Notes: generated by a model from the letters alone, not told the origin. Numbered from the stretch's first letter, positions 1 through 7,731 are shown. The stretch: 15,098 nt of DNA from an uncultured Sphingobacteriaceae bacterium (GCA_946887045.1 CAMPKC010000078.1:1-15098); one strand, 5' to 3'. Numbers and translations: made by a program.

Positions 1-308
1 TCGTCAGCAGGTTTAGTGGCTTCAAAATTTTCGCTAAACTCGTATCTCTTTTCTATAACTTCCTGATTTGCTTTGATATATTCTACAGTATCTTTCAATC
101 CTTCAGCAAATTTTTCGAAATCTTCTTTATAAAGGAAAATCTTGTGCTTGACAAAAACTCCATCCTCTAAACGTTTTTTGCTTTCTGTTACTGTGATGTA
201 ATAATCATTAGATCGTGTTGCTTTCACATCAAAAAAGTATGTCCGTTTTCCGGCTCTTACTTTCTTAGAAAAAACCTCTTCTCTCTCTTTGTTGTCAAAA
301 TCTCCCAT
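1..308 (-). CDS. PUR-family (DUF3276-like) nucleic-acid-binding protein, C-terminus cut off by the window edge
   Basis: The reading frame starts at an ATG at 308-306 and stays open for 102 codons to the window edge, so the C-terminus is missing. The product begins MGDFDNKEREEVFSKKVRAG and continues with a beta-rich stretch containing KRTYFFDVKATRSNDYYITV, then a helix around residues 66-90. This is the pattern of the bacterial PUR-alpha-like family (DUF3276), small single-stranded DNA/RNA-binding proteins common in Bacteroidota; the Borrelia relative is known to bind nucleic acid. Full-length relatives run a little over 100 residues, so only a short tail should be missing. Cellular targets in this group are unknown. 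It lies downstream of the ABC transporter on the same strand, with an 83-base gap that holds a possible promoter of its own. The family call rests on recognition of the conserved N-terminal half. Confidence 0.8.
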   Translation of the reverse strand, partial: MGDFDNKEREEVFSKKVRAGKRTYFFDVKATRSNDYYITVTESKKRLEDGVFVKHKIFLYKEDFEKFAEGLKDTVEYIKANQEVIEKRYEFSENFEATKPAD

Positions 309-368
309 TTGTTGTTTTTAAAGTTTAGTTCGGTAAATATAAACTATTAATTTTTAAACTTCAAAATA

Positions 369-376
369 CAAAATTA
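369..376 (-). promoter_or_regulatory. Possible -7 promoter element for the PUR/DUF3276 gene
   Basis: Read on the minus strand these bases are TAATTTTG, an exact fit to the Bacteroidota -7 consensus TAnnTTTG. They lie about 60 bases upstream of the ATG at 308. No convincing -33 TTTG box is visible at the usual 19-21 base distance, and the area is very AT-rich, so a chance match is possible. Confidence 0.3.
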
Positions 377-391
377 TTGTACTTTATGTGT

Positions 392-2182
392 TTATGCGTG
401 TAATTCTTGCTCTTCAAGTAATTGTTTTTCGTACAAATCTTTATAAATTCCATTTGCTTCGATAAGTGTGTCATGATTACCCTGTTCTTTAATCTCTCCA
501 TTTTCAAGAACCAGGATGTTATCAGCATTTTTAATTGTAGAAACCCGATGAGCTATTATGATACTGGTCTTTCCGGTCATACTGTTGCCCAAATTATTCA
601 ATATCTCTTCCTCCGTTTTTGTGTCGATCGCCGAGAGGCAGTCATCAAAAATTAGCAGACGGGGAGATTTAATCAAGGCTCTTGCGATGGACACACGTTG
701 TTTCTGACCGCCTGAAAGGGTGATTCCCCGTTCACCTATCATCGTATCAAAGCCATGGTCAAATTCGATAATGTTGTCATATACCGCTGCATTTTTTGCT
801 GCCAATTCAACTTTAGAATTTTCTGTGGCAGACTGGCCGAAGGCGATATTATTGGCGATTGTATCAGAAAATAGGAAAACTTCCTGTGGTACAAAGCCGG
901 TCTGACTACGATAATCGTTCAGATTTATATCTTTTAATGGTTTTCCATCGATCAGTATTGTGCCAGAATCAGGATCGTACATGCGCATTAACAAATTAGC
1001 TATGGTAGATTTTCCGGCCCCTGTACGCCCTATTACAGCTAAAAACTCGCCGGGTTTTACTTCGAACGAAACGTTTTTTAAAGCATTTATTCCTGTATCG
1101 GGATATGTAAAGCTTACATTTTTAAATTCAATATGGCCATTAAGCACAAACTTATCTTTATTAAAAGAGGTGATTTCTGGCTTTGTATGTAAAAATTCGT
1201 TGATTCTTTTTTGAGACGCGGCTGCACGTTGAATAAGCGAAGTTACCCAGCCTAAAGAAGTTACAGGAAACGTTAATTGGTTGACATAAATAATGAACTC
1301 CGCGATATTGCCAGCAGTGATAGTACCCTTCATTACTTCTATTCCACCCACATACACAGTTACAATAGTACTCAGGCCAACTAATAAAAGCATGGTAGGA
1401 TAAAAAGTTGCCTGCACCTGAACTAGAGCGAGAGATTCTTTTTTGTAGGCATTGCTTTCGATAGCAAATTTTTCATTAATATCTTTTTCCCTAACATAAG
1501 CCTTTATTACCCGGATGCCCGAAAATGTTTCCTGGACGAAGGCTGATAAGCTCGAGAGGCGCTCCTGTATCTTCTCACTTCTGTGATTAATGATATTATG
1601 GACGTAGTAAATGGTGAACGCCAGTATTGGCAAAGGCAGCAGACTTAAAATCGCAAGTTTTAGATTTACACTAACCATGGCAATAATCACCAGTAAAAAA
1701 AGAACTATCGTATTTATGGTATACATTATAGCCGGACCAACATACATCCTAACACGGCTCACATCCTCGGTTACCCTGTTCATTAAATCGCCTGTATTGT
1801 TCCGGCGAAAGAAGCTCATCGAGAGCTTCTGGTAATGATGATAGATTTCGTTTTTTAAATCATATTCGATATGTCGCGACATTAGAATGATGGTTTGCCG
1901 CATGAAAAACAGAAAAATTCCTCTTAATAATGCTAGCACTAAAACAAAGGCGCCGAATAAAATCAGGCTATAGCCAAAAATCTGATATACAAGTTCCTGT
2001 CTTTCAAAGCCGTTAAAAAGCCTGTAAGTGCTGATGTTTTCGGTTACAAGGTCGAAGGCAATACGAATAACCTTTGCCGGTAAAACGCCGAAAATGTTAG
2101 AAACGATTACGAATATGATTCCGGGAATTAGACGCCAACGGTATTTGTAGAAAAACTTATTTAAATATGCCAGATCTTTCAT
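392..2182 (-). CDS. ABC transporter, fused permease/ATPase (MsbA/MdlB-type exporter half-transporter)
   Basis: This is a type IV (exporter-fold) half-transporter that would act as a dimer in the inner membrane, exporting a lipid, drug or peptide. In numbering from an upstream TTG at 2227, the N-terminal half (to about 340) has six hydrophobic membrane segments. The nucleotide-binding domain follows with Walker A GRTGAGKST (400-408), Q-loop Gln448, signature LSGGQ (504-508), Walker B LLIFDD (524-529), D-loop SAID and H-loop His560. I chose the ATG at 2182 (596 residues) because it starts the typical MKDLAYLNKF sequence. The TTG at 2227 would add 15 residues with no recognisable match, but it cannot be excluded. 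The residue after the Walker B Asp is Asp (D529), not the usual catalytic Glu. Together with the single gene copy here, this raises the question of a heterodimer partner encoded elsewhere. Substrate unknown. Confidence 0.93.
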   Translation of the reverse strand: MKDLAYLNKFFYKYRWRLIPGIIFVIVSNIFGVLPAKVIRIAFDLVTENISTYRLFNGFERQELVYQIFGYSLILFGAFVLVLALLRGIFLFFMRQTIILMSRHIEYDLKNEIYHHYQKLSMSFFRRNNTGDLMNRVTEDVSRVRMYVGPAIMYTINTIVLFLLVIIAMVSVNLKLAILSLLPLPILAFTIYYVHNIINHRSEKIQERLSSLSAFVQETFSGIRVIKAYVREKDINEKFAIESNAYKKESLALVQVQATFYPTMLLLVGLSTIVTVYVGGIEVMKGTITAGNIAEFIIYVNQLTFPVTSLGWVTSLIQRAAASQKRINEFLHTKPEITSFNKDKFVLNGHIEFKNVSFTYPDTGINALKNVSFEVKPGEFLAVIGRTGAGKSTIANLLMRMYDPDSGTILIDGKPLKDINLNDYRSQTGFVPQEVFLFSDTIANNIAFGQSATENSKVELAAKNAAVYDNIIEFDHGFDTMIGERGITLSGGQKQRVSIARALIKSPRLLIFDDCLSAIDTKTEEEILNNLGNSMTGKTSIIIAHRVSTIKNADNILVLENGEIKEQGNHDTLIEANGIYKDLYEKQLLEEQELHA

Positions 2183-2246
2183 GTTGTAATATTCGCGTAA
2201 AACTGTTTCAATAGGGTTTCTAAACAAATAGCCGCAAGGTTGGTTG

Positions 2247-2254
2247 CAAAAATA
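2247..2254 (-). promoter_or_regulatory. Predicted -7 element for the ABC transporter gene
   Basis: On the minus strand the bases read TATTTTTG, an exact TAnnTTTG match. A partial upstream box (TTTA around 2275) lies 17-18 bases away. Transcription would start near 2240, giving a leader of about 58 bases to the ATG at 2182, or about 13 bases to the alternative TTG at 2227. No reporter or transcript evidence is available; this is motif-based. Confidence 0.4.
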
Positions 2255-2257
2255 ACA

Positions 2258-2272
2258 ATCCTGTTATAGGAT
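2258..2272. repeat. Short inverted repeat in the divergent promoter region (possible operator)
   Basis: ATCCT-GTTAT-AGGAT is a perfect 5-base inverted repeat with a 5-base spacer. It lies between the two divergent -7 elements at 2247-2254 (minus) and 2298-2305 (plus), a sensible place for an operator controlling either gene. A repeat this short is easily random. Confidence 0.2.
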
Positions 2273-2297
2273 AAAGTTTTATATAGGGAAATTTTAC

Positions 2298-2305
2298 TAG
2301 TTTTG
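2298..2305 (+). promoter_or_regulatory. Predicted -7 element for the leucine-dehydrogenase-like gene
   Basis: The bases TAGTTTTG match TAnnTTTG exactly. A start of transcription near 2312 would leave a leader of roughly 15 bases before the ATG at 2327. The in-frame TTG at 2303 lies inside this element, which argues against its use as a start codon. The -33 box is weak. Confidence 0.4.
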
Positions 2306-2326
2306 CAGGAAGATTCGCTCCCTAAC

Positions 2327-3412
2327 ATGGTATCAACAACTTTTAAGGAAGGTTCATTATTTTACGAGATTAGAAAATGCAATCATCAACAAGTTGTTTT
2401 CTGCAACGATGAAGACACCGGCTTAAAAGCAATTATCGCTATTCATAATACTACGCTTGGCCCCGCTTTTGGAGGTACCCGTATGTGGGAATATAAAACT
2501 GAGGGAGAAGCATTGAGAGATGTTTTACGTCTTTCAAGAGCCATGACGTATAAAGCAGCAATCAGCGGGTTAAATTTGGGTGGTGGAAAAGCCTTGATTA
2601 TTGGCAACAGCAGAACGGATAAAACAGAAGCTTTATTGCGAAGATTCGGTCAGTTTATACGCAATCTGAATGGCAGTTTTATTACAGCTGAGGACTTAGG
2701 TACCAATAACAGGGATATGGAATACATCCGTATGGAAACCCAGCATGTTATTGGCGGTCATGAGTCTTCAAACGCCGCAAATGCTCCTTTTGTAACTGCC
2801 CGCGGAGTTTTTATGGGGATTAAAGCTTGTTTAAAAGAGCTTTATGGCAGCGATAGCTTAGCAGGCCGATCGGTAGCTGTACAGGGAATTGGCCACGTTG
2901 GCGAAAACCTGGTCCATTTGTTACGTGAAGAAAATGCTAAAGTTTATGTAAGCGATATTAATGAAGAGCGTGTACGCCAGGTAGCCAAAAAATTCGGTGC
3001 CGATCCCATCTCAAATAATAATATTCTCGACCTGGAGTTTGACGTATATTCTCCTTGTGCCTTAGGTGGGATAATTAATTCTGCCACGATAGACAAGATG
3101 AAGTGCGCAATTATTGCAGGTTCGGCAAATAACCAATTGGCAGACGAAAACTTACATGGCCAGATGCTATTGGAAAAAGGAATTCTGTATGCACCAGATT
3201 ACCTTATCAACGCCGGCGGAATGATAAACATGTATTCGGAATTATCAGGATACAGCAAGAAACGAACTTTGCAATTGGCAGAGAATATATACGAAGTAAC
3301 ACGCGGAGTGTTGAAGAAATCCAAAACTGAAAATATTCCGTCAAATAAAGCAGCAGATATGATCGCTGAAAAGCGGATCTCAGATATAAAAAAAATTAAA
3401 GCATCCTATTAG
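2327..3412 (+). CDS. Leucine dehydrogenase-like Glu/Leu/Phe/Val dehydrogenase
   Basis: NAD-dependent oxidative deamination of a branched-chain or related amino acid to its 2-oxo acid and ammonia, in the cytoplasm. Numbered from the ATG at 2327 (361 residues, normal for leucine dehydrogenase), the substrate domain shows LGPAFGGTRMW (44-54), a conserved Lys76, the catalytic-lysine motif GGGKAL with Lys88, and the AEDLGT segment with Asp123. The Rossmann domain carries GIGHVG (188-193), and the acidic Asp210 after the next strand (KVYVSD) favours NAD over NADP. The C-terminal NAGGMINMYSE segment (295-305) is also typical of the family. The closest family member by sequence pattern is leucine dehydrogenase; valine or phenylalanine dehydrogenase activity cannot be ruled out. 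The upstream TTG at 2303 would overlap the predicted promoter. The gene is followed after 32 bases by nusB without a visible terminator, so the two may share a transcript. Confidence 0.92.
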   Translation: MVSTTFKEGSLFYEIRKCNHQQVVFCNDEDTGLKAIIAIHNTTLGPAFGGTRMWEYKTEGEALRDVLRLSRAMTYKAAISGLNLGGGKALIIGNSRTDKTEALLRRFGQFIRNLNGSFITAEDLGTNNRDMEYIRMETQHVIGGHESSNAANAPFVTARGVFMGIKACLKELYGSDSLAGRSVAVQGIGHVGENLVHLLREENAKVYVSDINEERVRQVAKKFGADPISNNNILDLEFDVYSPCALGGIINSATIDKMKCAIIAGSANNQLADENLHGQMLLEKGILYAPDYLINAGGMINMYSELSGYSKKRTLQLAENIYEVTRGVLKKSKTENIPSNKAADMIAEKRISDIKKIKASY

Positions 3413-3444
3413 TTAGGTATATTCAATAAAATCGTTCTTATAAC

Positions 3445-4392
3445 ATGTTAAATAGAAGGCAGCTTAGGGTAAAGGTGTTACAAACCTTGTACGCGTACCA
3501 TTTATCCGAAAACAAAGTGGTTAAATCATTCGAGAAAAGACTTCTTGATAGTGTGGATGACGTATACGAAATGTATATCTGGTTGCTTGCTCTATTGACA
3601 GAAGTTTCTGATTATGTGTTAAGAGATGCCGATGAACGTGCAAATAAATATTTACCCTCCGAAACAGATTTAAACAGCAATCTGAAACTGAATACCAACA
3701 AGTTCATTCTCGCCTTAAAGGAGAATCCTGCTTTTAAAAATGATTTAAAAAAGTACAGCGCCTCCTGGAGTTTCGATCCCGAAATCGTGAAATCTATTTT
3801 TACGGAGTTAAAATCCTCATCTCAATACGAAGCCTATCTGCTTTCTGAAGATGTATCTATGCGGGCGGAAAAGGATATTATCAAATACATTTTCAAAAAA
3901 ATAATATTGGTTGTTCCCTCAGTTGAACAAGCTTTTGAAGAGAAGTTTATTAACTGGCAGGTAGATCGCCCCGTGTTGGAAGCGATGGTGGCTAAAACCT
4001 TAAGCAATTTTCAAAGTGAGAATGGAGCGGAGAATAAGCTGGCTCAGATTAGTCCGGTGTGGGTCGAAGACAGAGATTTCATTGTTAACTTATTTCAAAA
4101 GACAATCACCTTTGATGAAGAATATCAAAAGCTGATTTCTGATAAAACCAAAAATTGGGAAGCAGAACGTATCGCCATTATCGATATCCTTCTGATGAAA
4201 TTGGCGCTGACCGAATTGATCCATTTTTCAGCAATTCCGGTGAAGGTGTCGATGAATGAGTACATTGAGATTGCAAAAGAATTCAGTACTCCTAAAAGTA
4301 ATTTGTTTATAAATGGTATTTTAGACAAAATTTTAGCAGAGTTAAAAACATCCGGTAAAATTCGAAAATCAGGAAGAGGATTAATTGAGTAA
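3445..4392 (+). CDS. nusB: Transcription antitermination factor NusB (long Bacteroidota form)
   Basis: NusB binds the boxA element of nascent rRNA with NusE (S10) and promotes antitermination in rRNA operons. The N-terminus MLNRRQLRVKVLQTLYAYHL is the classical first NusB helix. The C-terminal block NWEAERIAIIDILLMKLALT (237-256) through SMNEYIEIAKEFSTPKSNLFINGILDKI (269-296) holds the family's conserved NEY-ELAK-F-NGvLD signature. At 315 residues it is more than twice the length of Escherichia coli NusB (about 139). The extra sequence lies between the first helix and the C-terminal block (roughly 22-200) and has no obvious known motif; long NusB proteins are usual in Bacteroidota. Three bases separate its stop from the next gene, so it is almost certainly co-transcribed with the DUF1573 lipoprotein and yajC. 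The final 15 residues are basic. Confidence 0.93.
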   Translation: MLNRRQLRVKVLQTLYAYHLSENKVVKSFEKRLLDSVDDVYEMYIWLLALLTEVSDYVLRDADERANKYLPSETDLNSNLKLNTNKFILALKENPAFKNDLKKYSASWSFDPEIVKSIFTELKSSSQYEAYLLSEDVSMRAEKDIIKYIFKKIILVVPSVEQAFEEKFINWQVDRPVLEAMVAKTLSNFQSENGAENKLAQISPVWVEDRDFIVNLFQKTITFDEEYQKLISDKTKNWEAERIAIIDILLMKLALTELIHFSAIPVKVSMNEYIEIAKEFSTPKSNLFINGILDKILAELKTSGKIRKSGRGLIE

Positions 4393-4395
4393 GTA

Positions 4396-4830
4396 ATGAA
4401 AAGAATACTGTTAACAATTTTAGGTGCTTCAGCGCTTGCAATCTCTTGCAACAATCCAACTGCAACAGTTAGCGATACCGACAGTGTATCCGTGTCAACG
4501 ACAACATCTCAAAACGGAGCAGCGATTAGCTTTGAAAAGAATAGTTACGATTTTGGTCAGATTAAGGAAGGCGAAAAAGTAACTCACGAATTTAAATTTA
4601 GTAATAATGGTTCCGTTCCATTAATAATTTCAAACGCGACCGCCACTTGTGGATGTACCGTTCCGGAATATCCTAAGGAACCCATTGCGCCCGGGTCAGC
4701 TGGATTGATAAAAGTGGTTTTTAACAGTGAGGGTAAAGTAGGAATGCAAAACAAGGTAGTGACAATAACTACTAATGCAAACCCTCCAACAACAGAGCTT
4801 TATTTAACCGGCGAGGTTAAGAATAAATAA
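4396..4830 (+). CDS. DUF1573 domain lipoprotein
   Basis: The 144-residue product has a lipoprotein signal peptide: basic start MKR, a hydrophobic stretch, then lipobox ALAISC with Cys18 as the predicted lipidation site. A Thr/Ser-rich linker (19-42) leads to a single immunoglobulin-like DUF1573 domain (about 43-142). The domain shows the characteristic FGQIKEGEKV, the TCGCTVPEYPKEPIAPG pair of cysteines (Cys85, Cys87), and the final LYLTGEV strand. DUF1573 proteins are abundant in Bacteroidota and lie in the periplasm or on the outer membrane; no biochemical function is established. The position between nusB and yajC recurs in this phylum, suggesting simple co-expression with secretion and translation genes rather than a specific shared pathway. 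The two cysteines, one residue apart, could bind metal or form a disulfide, but that is speculation. Confidence 0.9.
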   Translation: MKRILLTILGASALAISCNNPTATVSDTDSVSVSTTTSQNGAAISFEKNSYDFGQIKEGEKVTHEFKFSNNGSVPLIISNATATCGCTVPEYPKEPIAPGSAGLIKVVFNSEGKVGMQNKVVTITTNANPPTTELYLTGEVKNK

Positions 4831-4854
4831 ATTTTAATTAAATAAATTAAATAA

Positions 4855-5160
4855 ATGATAGCAAATATTTTATTGCAAATGGGTGGTTCAGGAATCGCAA
4901 GTTTTTTACCAATGATATTAATTGTCATTGTGTTTTATTTCTTTATGATCAGACCACAGATGAAAAAGGCAAAAGATCAGAAAAAGTTTGTAGAAGAGCT
5001 TAAAAAAGGTGATAAGGTTGTTACAACTGCCGGCATCCACGGAAGAATAGTTGACATGAATGAAGCAACTGTTGTTCTTGAAGTAGAAGGCGGGGGTAAG
5101 ATCAGATTTGATAAATCGGCAATTTCGCTTGATTCCTCTAAAGCAATTACCAAAGCTTAA
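4855..5160 (+). CDS. yajC: Preprotein translocase accessory subunit YajC
   Basis: YajC is a small inner-membrane protein that associates with SecDF and the SecYEG translocon. The 101-residue product has one membrane segment (about 15-32, ending in YFFMIRPQ). The family hallmark RPQMKKAKDQKKF follows immediately, then a cytoplasmic beta domain with LKKGDKVVTTAGIHGRIVDM (49-68). Length and motif order are standard. It is the last gene before a strong hairpin terminator, so it closes the nusB-DUF1573-yajC transcription unit. The 24-base spacer before it is nearly pure A/T with no Shine-Dalgarno sequence, as expected for Bacteroidota. Confidence 0.95.
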   Translation: MIANILLQMGGSGIASFLPMILIVIVFYFFMIRPQMKKAKDQKKFVEELKKGDKVVTTAGIHGRIVDMNEATVVLEVEGGGKIRFDKSAISLDSSKAITKA

Positions 5161-5177
5161 TATAAAATACGCATAGT

Positions 5178-5210
5178 AAAATGCCTCGTCTTTTTGGGCG
5201 GGGCATTTTT
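5178..5210 (+). terminator. Rho-independent terminator after yajC
   Basis: A 13-base stem (5178-5190 with 5197-5209, two G-U pairs) closes a six-base loop, and the 3' arm ends in a T run followed by more A/T. The core AAAATGCC...GGCATTTT resembles the terminator at 13980-14020. Confidence 0.85.
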
Positions 5211-5249
5211 ATTGTATAGATATTGTAACTTAGTTTTTCAATTTAGAAC

Positions 5250-6194
5250 ATGCCAATAGTTTCGCTAAACAGGATAGAAAGACGTAGAGTATCAGTTTTT
5301 TTAAGCTGCTTGCTCCTTGCCGTATTTGCCTGGCTGTTCTTTGCATTGTCAAACAACTACGAATATCAGGTAAACTCTCAAATAAATTTTATAAATCCGC
5401 CCTTGTATAAGGCTTATCATCCTTTGCAAGACGATACAATTACATTAAAAGTTCGGGGAACGGGCTGGCAATTGCTTTTTTCTAAATTTAAATTGAGCCA
5501 CAAGATTGTTAACGTAAGTTTAAAGGATTTAACAACAAAAAATTTCGTTACTGTTTCGAATCAGTTGCCTGAGATAAATCGTCAGTTTGAATCCAATCAA
5601 AGGGTAGTGTCGGTCTTCCCCGATACCCTGTTTTTTGATTTTACCTCGCGGATAACAAAGCGTGTTCCTGTAAAGTTATTATATAAATTATCTTTTCAAA
5701 AAGCCTATGGAATATCGGGGCCTATCAAGCTTGATCCGGCAACTGTGATTGTTACAGGGGCGGCTGAAGATTTGGAGGAGATCAACTCCTGGAAAACAGA
5801 TAGTCTTTCAATGACGGAGATCAATGGTTCCATAAATGCAAAGGTGAGTTTTCAAAAAGGACTTAAAAATAATATAGATGTTTATCCGAAATTTGTGAAA
5901 GTTGAGATTCCGGTTGATGAATTCACTGAGAAGGTATTGGAAATTCCGATAGAAGTTCAACATAACCCAGGCCGTGATGTAAAAGTTGTTCCTGAAAAAG
6001 CTAAGATTACATTATTGACGGCCCTTGGTAATTATTCCAAAATTGATCGGGAGTCGCTGAAAGTGAGTGTTGATTTGGATAAGTGGGTGAAAAATAAATA
6101 CGAGCAGCTACCTGTTCAAATTACTAAATTTCCTGCATTTTGTAAGTTGGTGAAGACTGAACCTCAAACTGTGGATTTTCTCGTTAAAGAATAA
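5250..6194 (+). CDS. YbbR/CdaR-like membrane-anchored protein
   Basis: The 314-residue product has a short basic cytoplasmic start, one hydrophobic anchor (about residues 14-34) and a long extracytoplasmic part made of repeated beta-rich segments of the YbbR type. One such segment reads VPVKLLYKLSFQKAYGISGPI and is followed by a proline-containing VIVTGAAEDLEEI; the pattern recurs near VLEIPIEVQ. In Firmicutes YbbR proteins (CdaR) regulate the diadenylate cyclase CdaA, but no cdaA lies here and in Bacteroidota the role is not established. The gene starts 89 bases after yajC, beyond a terminator, and its stop codon shares one base with the coaE start. It therefore heads a second operon. Low pairwise conservation is usual in this family; I recognise it from the anchor, the repeats and the neighbourhood before coaE. 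Confidence 0.8.
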   Translation: MPIVSLNRIERRRVSVFLSCLLLAVFAWLFFALSNNYEYQVNSQINFINPPLYKAYHPLQDDTITLKVRGTGWQLLFSKFKLSHKIVNVSLKDLTTKNFVTVSNQLPEINRQFESNQRVVSVFPDTLFFDFTSRITKRVPVKLLYKLSFQKAYGISGPIKLDPATVIVTGAAEDLEEINSWKTDSLSMTEINGSINAKVSFQKGLKNNIDVYPKFVKVEIPVDEFTEKVLEIPIEVQHNPGRDVKVVPEKAKITLLTALGNYSKIDRESLKVSVDLDKWVKNKYEQLPVQITKFPAFCKLVKTEPQTVDFLVKE

Positions 6195-6793
6195 TGCTTA
6201 AAATCGGAATAACGGGAGGTATAGGTAGTGGGAAAACAATTGTATGTAAAATTTTTCAATTACAGCACATTCCGGTTTTTTACGCTGATACGCAAGCCAA
6301 AACTATCATGCAGACAGATCTGCAGCTTGTTGCTGATATAAAGGAAGCTTTTGGCAAAGATGTATATTCTCCCGGGGGAGGATTAAACAGAAGTATGCTT
6401 GCGGCATTAGTTTTTAGTGATGAGGAAAAGCTTAAAAAACTCAATTCATTAGTCCACCCAGCTGTGTTTAAAGCTTTTGATAAATGGGTTGCACAGCAAG
6501 AGGCTCCGTACGTGATTAAAGAAGCAGCCTTATTGTTTGAAAGTGGTTCTTATAAAGATTGTGATTATACGATTTTGGTTAAAGCTCCGCAGCGCTTGAA
6601 GATTGCCCGGATAATGGAACGGGATAAAGTGTCGGAAAGTGATGTGCTAAAGCGAATGAGTAAACAGTTAAGTGACGAGGAAAAGGAACTGCGTTCTGAT
6701 TTTATAATTCTTAACGATGAAAAGCAAATGCTGATCCCACAAGTGATTGACCTACACGAAAAATTCTTAAACCTTTCAGCAGAAATTAAATGA
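6194..6793 (+). CDS. coaE: Dephospho-CoA kinase
   Basis: Catalyses the last step of coenzyme A synthesis, ATP-dependent 3'-phosphorylation of dephospho-CoA, in the cytoplasm. The P-loop GGIGSGKT is at 8-15, followed by the substrate-site segment VFYADTQAK (28-36). LNSLVHP (83-89), the AALLFESG segment (111-118) and the Arg-rich lid APQRLKIARIMERD (131-144) complete the family pattern. The 199-residue length is normal. The usual Asp-Ala-Asp triad after the first strand appears here as YAD, retaining Asp32. The start ATG overlaps the preceding stop by one base, and its own stop overlaps the exonuclease ATG by four bases (ATGA), indicating translational coupling across the operon. Confidence 0.95.
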   Translation: MLKIGITGGIGSGKTIVCKIFQLQHIPVFYADTQAKTIMQTDLQLVADIKEAFGKDVYSPGGGLNRSMLAALVFSDEEKLKKLNSLVHPAVFKAFDKWVAQQEAPYVIKEAALLFESGSYKDCDYTILVKAPQRLKIARIMERDKVSESDVLKRMSKQLSDEEKELRSDFIILNDEKQMLIPQVIDLHEKFLNLSAEIK

Positions 6794-7731
6794 TACTTGA
6801 TGATTTTTTGATCTTTGATGAGAGAGGTCTGTATTGTGTATACGGCGATTTTTACCTGGATCCACGACAGGCGGTAAATGTGGCGGTGATTTCTCATGCA
6901 CATGGAGATCATGCTACAGGGGGGAATAATCAGGTTTTTTGTACTCCCGGAACTGCTGCGATTATGCAGCTACGTTTGAGAAAAAATGCAGGAAAAGAGT
7001 TTTTAACGTTCAAATTCGCCGAATCCTTTAAAATTAAGGACGTGTCTGTTTCGTTTTATCCTGCCGGCCATATATTAGGTTCGGCTTTGATTTTAATGGA
7101 ATATAAAGGGGTGCGATATTTGTATACAGGAGATTTTAAACTTCAGGAAGACGCGACCTGCGAACCTATGCAATTTGTAAAAGCAGATGTACTGATTACC
7201 GAAACAACCTTTGCCGACCCCAAAGTAAATCATCCGAATGTAGAAGCTGAAATTAGGAAGCTAAATAATTCAAATCATAACGTTTTATTAGGGGCTTATT
7301 CTTTAGGCAAAAGCCAGAGACTCGTAAGTCTGATAAATAAATACTGTCCTCAAAGAACCGTGTTGTTGCATCATTCAATGCTGCCGATAGCTAAAATTTA
7401 TGAAAATTTTTCATTTCATCCGGGTAAATACGAGCCATATAACCGGAAACTCATGAAAGCTCCTGATCAAGGTTTTGTGTATATTGTTCCCCCTCTTACA
7501 TTCGAAAGTTATTTTAGAGCTAAAAATGTATTAAGGGTTTTTGCTTCCGGATGGAAAAAGTTGCAACATCAAAACGATTTAGAATTGTACATTTCGGATC
7601 ATGCAGATTGGAATGATATTTTGCATACTATTGAAACAGTGAACCCCAAACAAGTTTGGACCCTCCACGGGGATGGTTCATATTTAAAGAGCTATTTTGA
7701 AGGAAAACTACTTGTTAAGCTACTGAATTGA
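6790..7731 (+). CDS. MBL-fold exonuclease of the ligase-associated type
   Basis: The 313-residue product is a metallo-beta-lactamase-fold hydrolase of the beta-CASP-related group that includes RNA/DNA 3'-end processing nucleases. Metal-binding residues are all present: HAHGDH (36-41), His94 in PAGHILGSA, Asp115 in YTGDFK, His271 in SDHAD, and a further LHGD at 292-295. The opening GLYCVYGDFYLDP (13-25) matches the subfamily called ligase-associated DNA exonuclease, normally found beside an ATP-dependent DNA ligase and a DEXH helicase and inferred to act in DNA repair. Neither partner gene lies in this window, so that role is inferred from family membership only. It overlaps coaE by four bases upstream and the DUF5522 gene by one base downstream. 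Confidence 0.88.
   Translation: MILDDFLIFDERGLYCVYGDFYLDPRQAVNVAVISHAHGDHATGGNNQVFCTPGTAAIMQLRLRKNAGKEFLTFKFAESFKIKDVSVSFYPAGHILGSALILMEYKGVRYLYTGDFKLQEDATCEPMQFVKADVLITETTFADPKVNHPNVEAEIRKLNNSNHNVLLGAYSLGKSQRLVSLINKYCPQRTVLLHHSMLPIAKIYENFSFHPGKYEPYNRKLMKAPDQGFVYIVPPLTFESYFRAKNVLRVFASGWKKLQHQNDLELYISDHADWNDILHTIETVNPKQVWTLHGDGSYLKSYFEGKLLVKLLN

Noticed and set aside
2303..2326. TTG start extending the dehydrogenase by eight residues
   Set aside because: The TTG is inside an exact TAnnTTTG promoter element, and the ATG at 2327 gives the normal family N-terminus.
4125..4454. A 109-codon open frame antisense to the end of nusB and the start of the DUF1573 gene
   Set aside because: Both plus-strand genes are strongly supported by motifs, and the antisense product resembles no family.
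5212..5238. Promoter for the YbbR-like gene (TTG, then TAGTTTTT)
   Set aside because: The -7 box has one mismatch and the spacing is only 16 bases in a T-rich stretch; a promoter is needed after the terminator, but this one is not convincing.
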